Origin: Caproicibacter sp046707225
GTDB lineage: Bacteria; Bacillota; Clostridia; Oscillospirales; Acutalibacteraceae
Reading direction: 5' to 3'
Assembly: GCF_046707225.1 (NCBI RefSeq)
Contig: NZ_JBJKOP010000036.1
Location: forward strand, 186,001 to 250,000
Length of the DNA stretch: 64,000 nucleotides
Part shown: positions 44,709 through 52,831 of the stretch, piece after piece
How the letters are laid out: every line of letters starts with the position of its first letter
How positions within the stretch are numbered: position 1 is the stretch's first letter
Position numbers and translations under genes: made by a program
The notes under the pieces: generated by a model
Database searches by the model: none
What the model saw: only the letters and a program-made list of their open reading frames with translations
What the model was told of the DNA's origin: nothing

Positions 44709-45619
44709 CAGTTGTCTTTGCCGGTCAGGGAGCACAGCACACCGGAATGGGAAAAGAGCTTTACGGTGTTTCTCAGGCGGCCAGGTCGGTGTTTGAAATG
44801 GCGGAGCGCATTCGGCCCGGTACCCTGCGCCAGTGTTTTGACGGCACCAAGAAGGAGCTTTCCGAAACCGTAAACACACAGCCATGCGTTTTTGCAGTTG
44901 ACCTTGCCTGTGCCGCCGCGCTGCGCGAAGCCGGTGTTGAGGCAAACGGAGCGGCGGGCTTCTCTTTGGGAGAAATTGCCGGCCTTGCGTTTACCGGTAT
45001 TCTGTCGGCAGAGGACGCGTTCCGCCTCGTCTGCCGAAGGGCGGAACTTATGGAGCAATGCTCCCGGAACAGGCCCGGTTCCATGGCTGCTGTTTTGGGG
45101 TTGGAAAATGAGAAGGCGGAATATGTCTGCAAGAAAGCCGGAGCCTGGCCGGTGAACTACAACTGCCCCGGCCAGCTGGTAGCCGCGGGAAAAGCGGATG
45201 CGATCGCGGCACTTCGGGGGTTTTCTGCCGAAGCGGGCGGCAAGGCGGTCCGTCTTGCCGTATCGGGGGCGTTCCATTCCCCGCTGATGTCCGATGCTTC
45301 GGACGGTCTGGCAAAGGAGCTCACGCAATATACGCTGCGAACACCCGTGATGCCGCTCTATTCCAATGTTACGGCGCAGCCTTACGGAGCCGGTGCGGCG
45401 GAATTGATTGCCCGTCAGGCAAAAAGTCCGGTGCTTTGGCAGAAAACCATAGAAAACATGATCTCAGACGGCTTTGATCTTTTTATTGAGGTCGGCCCGG
45501 GTACCACGCTTTGCGGGTTGATTCACAGAATTTCGACGAAGGTTGCTGCGGTCGCTGTGAAAAATCCTGACAGCCTTGAAGAGGCGGTGCGGATGATATC
45601 GGAGGGAAAACATGCTTAA
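44696..45619 (+). CDS. fabD: Malonyl-CoA:ACP transacylase
   Basis: A 307-residue transacylase that loads malonyl groups onto ACP. It has the FAGQGAQ start, the active-site serine S90 in GFSLGE (the common form is GHSLG, so the histidine next to the serine is phenylalanine here), and the catalytic histidine in GAFHSPLM (near 195). The start ATG overlaps the end of fabK, and the end overlaps fabG by eight bases, so the three are coupled. Confidence 0.94.
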   Translation: MGRIAVVFAGQGAQHTGMGKELYGVSQAARSVFEMAERIRPGTLRQCFDGTKKELSETVNTQPCVFAVDLACAAALREAGVEANGAAGFSLGEIAGLAFTGILSAEDAFRLVCRRAELMEQCSRNRPGSMAAVLGLENEKAEYVCKKAGAWPVNYNCPGQLVAAGKADAIAALRGFSAEAGGKAVRLAVSGAFHSPLMSDASDGLAKELTQYTLRTPVMPLYSNVTAQPYGAGAAELIARQAKSPVLWQKTIENMISDGFDLFIEVGPGTTLCGLIHRISTKVAAVAVKNPDSLEEAVRMISEGKHA

Positions 45620-46352
45620 GGATAAAACGGCGGTGATTACCGGCGCTTCCCGTGGAATCGGGAAGGAAATCGCTCTGAAATTCGCGGGCGAAGGCGCGGA
45701 CATCGCCGCAATCTATTCCGGAAACCGTGACGCCGCGGAAGAGCTCTGCGCGCAGATTCGGGCGCTTGGCAGAAAAGCGTCTTCCTATCGCTGTGACGTT
45801 TCCAATTTCGAAGCTGTGAAAGAGACAGTTAAGCAGATCAAAACTGATTTTAACGGATTCGACATCCTGGTCAATAACGCCGGGATTACGATCGATCGGC
45901 TGGTTCCTCAAATGAAGGAAGAGGAATTTGAACGGGTGCTGAATGTAAATTTAAAAGGCGCTTTTCACATGATTCAGCAGACATATATGGTTTTCGCCAG
46001 AAAACACGGAGGAAAAATCATCAATATCGCATCGGTTTCCGGATTGACCGGAGCCGTGGGACAGGCAAATTATTCCTCCGCTAAGGCCGGCCTGATCGGT
46101 CTGACCAAATCGGTCGCAAGAGAACTTGCCGGGCGGAACGTGACCTGCAATGCAATAGCGCCCGGCCTGATTGATACCGCGATGACGAGGGAAATGAATC
46201 AGGAGGCAAGAGAGAAGATTCTGGAATCCATCCCGATGAAACGAATGGGTCAGGCGGGAGATGTTGCCAATCTTGCACTTTTTCTCGCTTCCAACCTTTC
46301 CGGTTATATTACCGGTGAAGTGATTCGGGTGGACGGCGGCCTTTGCATGTAA
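45612..46352 (+). CDS. fabG: 3-oxoacyl-ACP reductase
   Basis: A 246-residue short-chain dehydrogenase with the NADPH-binding TGASRGIG (residues 10-17), NNAG (88-91) and the catalytic S-Y-K set: serine in NIASVSG, Y154 and K158 in NYSSAKAG. It does the first reduction of the elongation cycle. It begins inside the end of fabD, with GGAGGGAAA ahead of the ATG. Confidence 0.96.
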   Translation: MLKDKTAVITGASRGIGKEIALKFAGEGADIAAIYSGNRDAAEELCAQIRALGRKASSYRCDVSNFEAVKETVKQIKTDFNGFDILVNNAGITIDRLVPQMKEEEFERVLNVNLKGAFHMIQQTYMVFARKHGGKIINIASVSGLTGAVGQANYSSAKAGLIGLTKSVARELAGRNVTCNAIAPGLIDTAMTREMNQEAREKILESIPMKRMGQAGDVANLALFLASNLSGYITGEVIRVDGGLCM

Positions 46353-46375
46353 GGCAGGCCGGGAAAGGAGCAATC

Positions 46376-47470
46376 ATGGCGGAGTGGACGGGAGCCGACT
46401 TTCATATCGGCAAACTAAAAGTACAAGCGCCTGTGGTCCAGGGCGGCATGGGAATCGGAATTTCCATGAGCGGACTCGCTTCCGCGGTTGCGAACGAGGG
46501 CGGCATCGGAGTGCTTTCGGCGGCCGGCGTCGGTGTTCTGGGCGGAGGCAGCGGAAAATTTTCCGAGGACCGCGCGGGGCTTCAGGCAGAAATTGCGAAG
46601 GCGCGTTCCCTAACAAAGGGCGTTTTGGGCGTCAATATCATGGTTGCGCTGACCAATTTCGAAGAGATGGCGCGCACGGCAATGGAAGAAAAAATTGATG
46701 TGATTTTTGCAGGGGCCGGTTTGCCTTTGCGTCTTCCGGATTTTCGTCCGGAGGGATGCAAAACCAAGCTGGTGCCGATCGTTTCTTCCGCCCGGGCGGC
46801 GGACCAGATCGCCAGATGGTGGCAGAAACGCTATCGGTATATTCCGGACGCTTTTGTGGTGGAAGGCCCGAAAGCGGGCGGTCATCTGGGCTTTCATCCG
46901 GAGCAGATCAACGATCCGGACTATCGACTGGAAAAGATTATTCCCGAGGTTGTCGCGGCCGTGCGGCCTTATGAACAGACGGCGGGCCGAAACATTCCGG
47001 TCATTGCCGCCGGCGGGATTTTTACCGGCGAGGATATTTACCGCTTTTTACAGCTCGGCGCGTCCGCGGTGCAGATGGCGACAAGGTTTGTCGTGACCGA
47101 GGAATGCGATGCTGACATCCGTTTCAAGCAGGCTTTTGTCAATTGTCGGGACGAGGACATTGAAATTATCAAAAGTCCGGTTGGAATGCCCGGAAGGGCA
47201 ATTCGCAATGACTTTTTGAAAAGTGCCGCGGAAGGCGGGAAAAAACCGAAAAACTGTCCCTACCACTGCATTACCTCCTGCCGTCAGGAAAAGGGGGCTT
47301 ATTGTATTACCGCCGCTCTGGTCAACGCGTGCAGGGGAAACCTTGAAAACGGATTTGTGTTTATCGGGGCAAACGGGGGCAGAGTTCGCGAAATTACAAC
47401 GGTGCACAAACTGATGGAAGAACTGGCCTGTCAATACCGGGAAACGGTTGTTCACAATCAGGTCACCTGA
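46376..47470 (+). CDS. Second nitronate monooxygenase/FabK-like flavoprotein
   Basis: A 364-residue protein of the same FMN barrel family as FabK but longer, with APVVQGGMGIGISMSGLA at the start, EGPKAGGHLGFHPEQ (about 165) and PVIAAGGIFTGEDIY (about 210). A cysteine-bearing insertion (NCPYHCITSC) near 305 is absent from FabK. The ATG has AAAGGAG upstream. It lies inside the fab operon between fabG and fabF, so a role in lipid synthesis is likely, but whether it is a second enoyl reductase, a nitronate monooxygenase or an accessory is open. Confidence 0.82.
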   Translation: MAEWTGADFHIGKLKVQAPVVQGGMGIGISMSGLASAVANEGGIGVLSAAGVGVLGGGSGKFSEDRAGLQAEIAKARSLTKGVLGVNIMVALTNFEEMARTAMEEKIDVIFAGAGLPLRLPDFRPEGCKTKLVPIVSSARAADQIARWWQKRYRYIPDAFVVEGPKAGGHLGFHPEQINDPDYRLEKIIPEVVAAVRPYEQTAGRNIPVIAAGGIFTGEDIYRFLQLGASAVQMATRFVVTEECDADIRFKQAFVNCRDEDIEIIKSPVGMPGRAIRNDFLKSAAEGGKKPKNCPYHCITSCRQEKGAYCITAALVNACRGNLENGFVFIGANGGRVREITTVHKLMEELACQYRETVVHNQVT

Positions 47471-47511
47471 ATCGAGAAAAATACAATGCTTGCCGAAAAA
47501 GGAGTCTGAAG

Positions 47512-48753
47512 ATGAGAAGAGTAGCCGTAACGGGACTCGGCGTGGTTTCCCCGGTCGGAAACCGTGTGGAGGATTTCTGGAACAGCCTGACGGCCGGAAC
47601 CTGCGGCGTCGGGTTTATCACGAAATTTGACGCGTACGATTTTAAAGTGAAAATTGCCGCGGAGGTAAAGGACTTTGACCCCCTGTGCTGTATGGAAAAA
47701 AGCGATATCCGCAGGACGGACCTGTTTTCGCAGTTTGCTCTTTCCGCGGCGGACCAGGCCATGCAGGACAGCGGATTGACCGGGATTGATCCTCGTCGCC
47801 TCGGCGTTTATGTAGGCTCCGGCATCGGCGGCATCCACACGATTGTGGAAGAGACGGAAAAGCTTCTAAACAGGGGACCTTCGCGCATTTCGCCGTATTT
47901 CATTCCAAAGATGATCGGCAATATGGCGGCGGGCAATATTGCCATCCGCTACAACGCGCAGGGGCCGTGCCTTCCGATTGTTACGGCGTGCGCGACTTCA
48001 TCCCATACGGTTGGAGAGGCGTTCCGCGCGATTCAATACGGTTACGCGGATGCGATTCTCGCCGGCGGAGCGGAAGCTTCCGTCGTCCCGCTTGCCGTTG
48101 CCGGATTCATCAACTGCATGGCGCTTTCCACGAAAAATGATCCGCTCAATAGCTCCATCCCATTCGACAAAAGAAGGGACGGTTTTGTCATCGGCGAAGG
48201 GGCGGGAATCCTGGTTCTGGAAGAGTATGAACACGCGGTGTCGCGCGGTGCGAAAATATATGCGGAAGTTACCGGCTACGGCAACACCTGTGACGCATAT
48301 CATCCGACCGCGCCGCATCCGGAGGCGCGGGGAGGCACGGAAGCGATTCGCCTTGCCTCGGAAGAATCCGGTATCGGCGAAAAAGATGTTCTCTATATCA
48401 ACGCGCACGGCACCGGGACGCCCCTCAATGACAAGACGGAAACGCTTGCCATTAAAAAGGCGCTTCCGGAGCTTGCGAAAAAGGCCTATGTCAGTTCCAC
48501 AAAATCAATGACCGGGCACATGCTGGGAGCGGCCGGCGCGGTCGAGGCGATCGCGTCCGTACTGGCCCTTTCGACCGGAACGATTCCGCCGACCATCGGG
48601 TACCGCGAGCCCGACCCGGACTGCGACCTGAACTGCGTGCCCAATCAAGCGGTAAATGCACGGCCGACTTTCGCTCTTTCCGTGTCCCTTGGATTCGGCG
48701 GTCATAACGCCTGCCTTGCATTTCGAAAAGGAATGGAGTTGAATCCGTCATGA
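47512..48753 (+). CDS. fabF: Beta-ketoacyl-ACP synthase II
   Basis: A 413-residue elongating condensing enzyme. Active-site C160 lies in TACATSS, and the two catalytic histidines are in NAHGTGTPLND (near 303) and GHMLGAAG (near 340), in the usual order. It extends acyl-ACP with malonyl-ACP. It starts 41 bases after the flavoprotein gene, and its stop overlaps the start of accB by four bases (ATGA). Confidence 0.96.
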   Translation: MRRVAVTGLGVVSPVGNRVEDFWNSLTAGTCGVGFITKFDAYDFKVKIAAEVKDFDPLCCMEKSDIRRTDLFSQFALSAADQAMQDSGLTGIDPRRLGVYVGSGIGGIHTIVEETEKLLNRGPSRISPYFIPKMIGNMAAGNIAIRYNAQGPCLPIVTACATSSHTVGEAFRAIQYGYADAILAGGAEASVVPLAVAGFINCMALSTKNDPLNSSIPFDKRRDGFVIGEGAGILVLEEYEHAVSRGAKIYAEVTGYGNTCDAYHPTAPHPEARGGTEAIRLASEESGIGEKDVLYINAHGTGTPLNDKTETLAIKKALPELAKKAYVSSTKSMTGHMLGAAGAVEAIASVLALSTGTIPPTIGYREPDPDCDLNCVPNQAVNARPTFALSVSLGFGGHNACLAFRKGMELNPS

Positions 48754-49184
48754 TGGATTTGAAACAGGTTCGCGCACTGGCACAGATACTGAAAGAAAAT
48801 GATCTGAGCGTTTTGGAGTTCAGCTGCGGAGAGGACAAAGTCAAATTGGAACGGCAGTCCGCCGTTTCCTCGCTGCCGCCTGTGCCCATGAATTCGGCTG
48901 CACCGCTCATGCCCCCGGCGGAAACGGCGGCGGCCGGGGCAGTACAGGATTACCGCGAAATCAAGTCGCCGATGGTCGGCGTGTTTTACGCCGCGCCGTC
49001 GCCGGACTCGGAGCCCTTTATAAAAGCGGGCAGCCGTGTAAAAAAGGGCGATGTTCTTTGTGTAATTGAAGCAATGAAGCTGATGAACGAGGTCAACGCG
49101 GAACAGGAAGGAATAATTCAGGAAGTCTGCGTTGAAAACGGTCAGGTCGTCGAGTATGGGCAGACTCTTTTTAAAATCGTGTAA
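48750..49184 (+). CDS. accB: Biotin carboxyl carrier protein of acetyl-CoA carboxylase
   Basis: A 144-residue protein. The N-terminal part is helical, then comes a Pro/Ala-rich linker (about 41-68) and a C-terminal biotinyl domain with biotin-accepting K110 in EAMKLMNE. It carries CO2 on biotin between AccC and AccAD. The start overlaps the fabF stop. It precedes fabZ by 63 bases. Confidence 0.95.
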   Translation: MMDLKQVRALAQILKENDLSVLEFSCGEDKVKLERQSAVSSLPPVPMNSAAPLMPPAETAAAGAVQDYREIKSPMVGVFYAAPSPDSEPFIKAGSRVKKGDVLCVIEAMKLMNEVNAEQEGIIQEVCVENGQVVEYGQTLFKIV

Positions 49185-49247
49185 ACCGGCGGAAACGGAT
49201 CGTTCCCGCTGAGAAAATAGAGCCGCAAAGGCGGAACGGAGGAGCCT

Positions 49248-49673
49248 ATGAATCGTGAAGAGCTGATGAAAATAATGCCCCACAGGCCGCCGATGCTTTT
49301 GATTGACGAAGCGGAAAAGGGCGCGGATGGCAAAGCGCACGGAGTTTATACGGTGCGGGGCGACGAGTGGTTTTTGCAGGGACATTTTCCGGGGATGCCG
49401 ATTGTCCCCGGAGTGATTCAATGCGAAATGTTGGCGCAGACCTGCTGTGTTCTGATTGGTGACGGGCAGGAAGGCAAAACTCCGATGTTTGTGGGAATTG
49501 ATAAGGTTCGTTTCCGTGGGAATATTCTCCCGGGCGACCGAATTGAAATTGTTTGTGAAATACTGAAAACCAAAGGCCCGTTCTATTTTGCAAAGGGGTC
49601 CGGAACTGTGAACGAAAAGCTCTGTGTCAGCGGAGAATTTTCGTTTGCTCTGGTTCAGACGGGGGGCGAATAG
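49248..49673 (+). CDS. fabZ: 3-hydroxyacyl-ACP dehydratase
   Basis: A 141-residue hot-dog-fold enzyme that removes water from 3-hydroxyacyl-ACP. Catalytic H46 lies in GHFPGMPIVPGV and E60 in QCEMLAQ, the FabZ spacing. It starts MNREELMKIMPHRPPMLLID, a typical FabZ beginning. GGAGG is near the ATG. No FabA or FabM is in the operon, so unsaturated chains, if made, need another enzyme. Confidence 0.95.
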   Translation: MNREELMKIMPHRPPMLLIDEAEKGADGKAHGVYTVRGDEWFLQGHFPGMPIVPGVIQCEMLAQTCCVLIGDGQEGKTPMFVGIDKVRFRGNILPGDRIEIVCEILKTKGPFYFAKGSGTVNEKLCVSGEFSFALVQTGGE

Positions 49674-49675
49674 GC

Positions 49676-51016
49676 TTGTTTTCAAAAATATTAATTGCCA
49701 ACCGCGGGGAAATTGCCGTTCGAGTGATACGAGCCTGCCGGGAAATGGGTATTTCGACGGTTGCGGTTTATTCGGAGGCGGACCGGGATGCTTTGCACGT
49801 CAGCCTGGCGGATGAGTGCTATTGCATCGGTCCGGCAAGAGCGAAGGACAGCTATCTGAACATGAGCGCCGTCTTGTCGGCCGCGGCCGCAAGCGGCGCC
49901 CAGGCCATCCATCCCGGGTACGGTCTCTTGTCGGAAAATGCGGAATTTGCCCGCCTTTGCGAAAAATGCGGGATTACATTTATCGGTCCTTCCCCCGAAG
50001 TCCTGTTCCGAATGGGGGATAAGGACGAAGCAAAACGAACGATGAAAGCCGCGTCCGTACCGGTTATTCCGGGCTCCGGCCTTGTGGAAAGCCCGGAAGA
50101 GGCGAAACAGGCCGCGGCTGAAATCGGGTACCCTCTGCTGATTAAAGCCCGCGCCGGCGGCGGAGGGCGCGGCATCAGACTGATTCAAAAGGAAAAAGAG
50201 TTTGACCGCGCGTTTTCTCAGGCGTCCGAAGAAGCCGCGAGCGCATTCGGCGACGGGGGCATGTACCTGGAAAAATACATGACCGGAGTCAAGCATGTAG
50301 AAATGCAGGTGCTGTGCGATACATTCGGGAATATCGTCTGCCTGGGCGAGCGAGATTGCTCCATGCAGAGGAAAAACCAGAAAATACTGGAGGAAAGTCC
50401 TTCACCGGCCGTCTCAGAAAGCCAGAGGGAAGAGCTTTCTCAACTGTGCGAGCGGGCGATGCGCGCGGTCGGCTACACCGGCGCGGGAACAGTTGAGTTC
50501 CTGATGGACCGGGACGGCCGTTTTTATTTTATGGAAATGAACACGCGCCTTCAGGTGGAGCATCCGGTGACGGAGATGGTAACCGGAATTGATCTGGTCA
50601 AATGGCAGATCCGCGTGGCCGCCGGCTTGCCTCTGGATTTTACCGCCAAAGAGGCTCCTTTGCGGGGGCACGCGATCGAATGCAGGATTAACGCGGAAAA
50701 TCCCAAAGAAAATTTCCGACCGGGCTGCGGCAAAGTGACACTGCTGCATATTCCAGGGGGGCCTTCGGTTCGGTTTGACACGGCTCTGTATCCGGATTAT
50801 TCCGTACCTCCTTTTTATGATTCCATGATCGGCAAACTGATTGTTCACGCAAAAACACGGGAAGAGGCCATTCGCAAAATGCAGGCAGCCCTTTGCGAAT
50901 TGGTCATCGAGGGCGTTGACCATAACGGAGAATTCCTGCTGGAACTGCTGCAGGAAGATGCTTTCCAGTCCGGCCGCTACACCACATCTTATCTTGCCGA
51001 GCGGGGGAGCCTATGA
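49676..51016 (+). CDS. accC: Biotin carboxylase of acetyl-CoA carboxylase
   Basis: A 446-residue ATP-grasp enzyme: KILIANRGEIAVRVIR at the N-terminus, the glycine-rich ATP lid ARAGGGGRGIRL (near 163), and the catalytic EMNTRLQVEHPVTE (near 287). It carboxylates biotin on AccB. It starts with TTG two bases after the fabZ stop, with a G-rich stretch (GGGGGGCG) as probable ribosome site. Its stop overlaps accD by four bases. Confidence 0.94.
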   Translation: MFSKILIANRGEIAVRVIRACREMGISTVAVYSEADRDALHVSLADECYCIGPARAKDSYLNMSAVLSAAAASGAQAIHPGYGLLSENAEFARLCEKCGITFIGPSPEVLFRMGDKDEAKRTMKAASVPVIPGSGLVESPEEAKQAAAEIGYPLLIKARAGGGGRGIRLIQKEKEFDRAFSQASEEAASAFGDGGMYLEKYMTGVKHVEMQVLCDTFGNIVCLGERDCSMQRKNQKILEESPSPAVSESQREELSQLCERAMRAVGYTGAGTVEFLMDRDGRFYFMEMNTRLQVEHPVTEMVTGIDLVKWQIRVAAGLPLDFTAKEAPLRGHAIECRINAENPKENFRPGCGKVTLLHIPGGPSVRFDTALYPDYSVPPFYDSMIGKLIVHAKTREEAIRKMQAALCELVIEGVDHNGEFLLELLQEDAFQSGRYTTSYLAERGSL

Positions 51017-51882
51017 TACGCAGGGGAATTTTTAAACATCCGAAGAATGACCTGGAGGGAGAAATCGGAAGAGACCGGACTCCGGGTCCGTCCGTGCCGG
51101 AAGAGCTTTGTGTAACTTGCCCGACTTGCCGCAAAATGCTGTTTCGCGACGCGCTTGCAGAGAGCAGCTATGTCTGCCCGCACTGCGGCTGGCACTTTCG
51201 GATCAGCGCCAGGCGCCGGATTGAAATAACGGCGGATAAAGGGACGTTCCGGGAATTGAACACAAAAATCGAATCCCGGAATATTCTGAACTTTCCGGGA
51301 TACGATGAAAAGCTGGAACAGGCAAGACATACGGAGTCCGGAAAGGATGAAGTGGTTTGCGGAACCTGCCGGATCGGCGGATTTGACAGCTGCGTTTTTG
51401 CAATGGAGCCTTCTTTCATGATGGGAAGCATGGGAACCGCGGTCGGGGAAAAAATCACCCGGCTGTTTGAGTATGCCGCGGAGCATCGTCTGCCCGTTGT
51501 CGGCTTTACGGTTTCGGGAGGGGCGCGCATGCAGGAGGGAATCCTTTCTTTAATGCAGATGGCAAAAACAAGCGGCGCGGTTCGGCGGCACAGTGAAGCC
51601 GGGTTCCTTTATATTGCAGTTCTGACTAACCCCACTACGGGCGGCGTGACCGCCAGCTTTGCGATGGAGGCTGATATTATTTTGGCAGAGCCCGGCGCAC
51701 TGATCGGCTTTGCGGGTCCGCGGGTCATCGAACAGACAATCCGCCAGAAGTTGCCGCCGGGGTTTCAGAGGGCGGAGTTTTTGCTGGAAAAGGGTTTCGT
51801 AGACCAGATTTCCAACAGAAGAACGCAAAAGAAATTGCTCACAAGGCTTCTGGAATTTCATGCGGGAGGTGCGGACGAATGA
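51013..51882 (+). CDS. accD: Acetyl-CoA carboxylase carboxyltransferase beta subunit
   Basis: A 289-residue subunit with the N-terminal zinc ribbon (CPTCRKM and CPHCGWHF, four cysteines within residues 36-60) and the crotonase-like core with FTVSGGARMQEG and NPTTGGVTASFAM. It works with AccA to move CO2 from biotin to acetyl-CoA. It is overlapped by accC before it and accA after it, four bases each. Confidence 0.95.
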   Translation: MIRRGIFKHPKNDLEGEIGRDRTPGPSVPEELCVTCPTCRKMLFRDALAESSYVCPHCGWHFRISARRRIEITADKGTFRELNTKIESRNILNFPGYDEKLEQARHTESGKDEVVCGTCRIGGFDSCVFAMEPSFMMGSMGTAVGEKITRLFEYAAEHRLPVVGFTVSGGARMQEGILSLMQMAKTSGAVRRHSEAGFLYIAVLTNPTTGGVTASFAMEADIILAEPGALIGFAGPRVIEQTIRQKLPPGFQRAEFLLEKGFVDQISNRRTQKKLLTRLLEFHAGGADE

Positions 51883-52658
51883 ACGCCTATGAAAAATTGC
51901 TGGCCGCCCGGGCCGACGGCCGCCCGACCGCGAAGAATTATATCGAAAGACTGTTTCAGAATTTCATCGAGCTTCACGGCGACCGCAGATACGGGGACGA
52001 CAGCGCCGTAATTACGGGAATCGGGACCCTCGGCAGAATGCCGGTTACTGTAATCGGGATTGAAAAAGGACACGGCACCAAGGAAAAGGTCGCGCGGAAC
52101 TTTGGTTCCGCTCATCCGGAGGGATACCGAAAGGCGCTGCGTCAAATGAAACTTGCGGAAAAATTCAACCGTCCCGTCATCTGTCTGGTGGATACGTTCG
52201 GGGCATATTGCGGTATTGGAGCGGAAGAACGCGGCCAGGGGCAGGCGATTGCCGAAAATCTGATGGAGCTGATGGGACTGAGGGTGCCCGTTGTTTCCAT
52301 TCTGATCGGGGAAGGCGGCAGCGGAGGAGCACTAGCTCTTGCGGTTGCCGACGAAGTCTGGATGCTGGAAAACGCCGTTTATTCCGTGATTTCACCGGAA
52401 GGCTGCGCCAGCATTCTGTGGAAGAATCCCAAAAGAGTTGGCGAAGCGGCGGAATACCTGAAAATTACGGCCCAGGATCTATTGTCCCTGAATGTCATTG
52501 ATAGGATCATTCCGGAGGGGATCGGGTTTTCAAAGACCTGCGCCTTTTTAAAGATACAACTGATCCAAACGCTGAAGCGAAACCGCACTCTTACGGAAGA
52601 AGATCTTATAAGTCAAAGGTATGAAAAGTTCCGGAGAATCGGCAGTGACTTTCAATAA
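51879..52658 (+). CDS. accA: Acetyl-CoA carboxylase carboxyltransferase alpha subunit
   Basis: A 259-residue subunit, a shortened form lacking the N-terminal extension seen in proteobacteria (over 310 residues), as is common in Clostridia. The core is clear: ELHGDRRYGDD, DTFGAYCGIGAEERGQ and GEGGSGGALALAVAD. It partners AccD and completes the acetyl-CoA carboxylase. It is the last gene of the operon and is followed by a weak terminator and, 108 bases on, a strong hairpin. Confidence 0.95.
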   Translation: MNAYEKLLAARADGRPTAKNYIERLFQNFIELHGDRRYGDDSAVITGIGTLGRMPVTVIGIEKGHGTKEKVARNFGSAHPEGYRKALRQMKLAEKFNRPVICLVDTFGAYCGIGAEERGQGQAIAENLMELMGLRVPVVSILIGEGGSGGALALAVADEVWMLENAVYSVISPEGCASILWKNPKRVGEAAEYLKITAQDLLSLNVIDRIIPEGIGFSKTCAFLKIQLIQTLKRNRTLTEEDLISQRYEKFRRIGSDFQ

Positions 52659-52660
52659 AG

Positions 52661-52695
52661 CGGCGGGACCTCTGCAAAGGGGGACTCGCCGTTTT
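52661..52695 (+). terminator. Weak terminator after accA
   Basis: CGGCGGG pairs with CTCGCCG (one G-U pair), then TTTT. A 17-base loop makes it a modest candidate. Confidence 0.45.
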
Positions 52696-52762
52696 AACCT
52701 GATCTGCCGTAGAAGAATATGCCGGTTCGGTGTTAATGCCGCCTGCTTACTTTAAGGCCGTG

Positions 52763-52803
52763 AAAAAATCTCCCCAAAAGGCGTTTGCCTTTTGGGGAGA
52801 TTT
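52763..52803. terminator. Strong hairpin terminator between accA and oppA
   Basis: A perfect 17-base stem (52766-52782 with 52787-52803) with GTTT loop. T-run on the minus strand (AAAAAA at 52763-52768 on plus) makes it the terminator of oppA; it can also block read-through from accA. Confidence 0.88.
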
Positions 52804-52831
52804 CAGTTCAGTACCAAAAGTTAGAGCTAAA

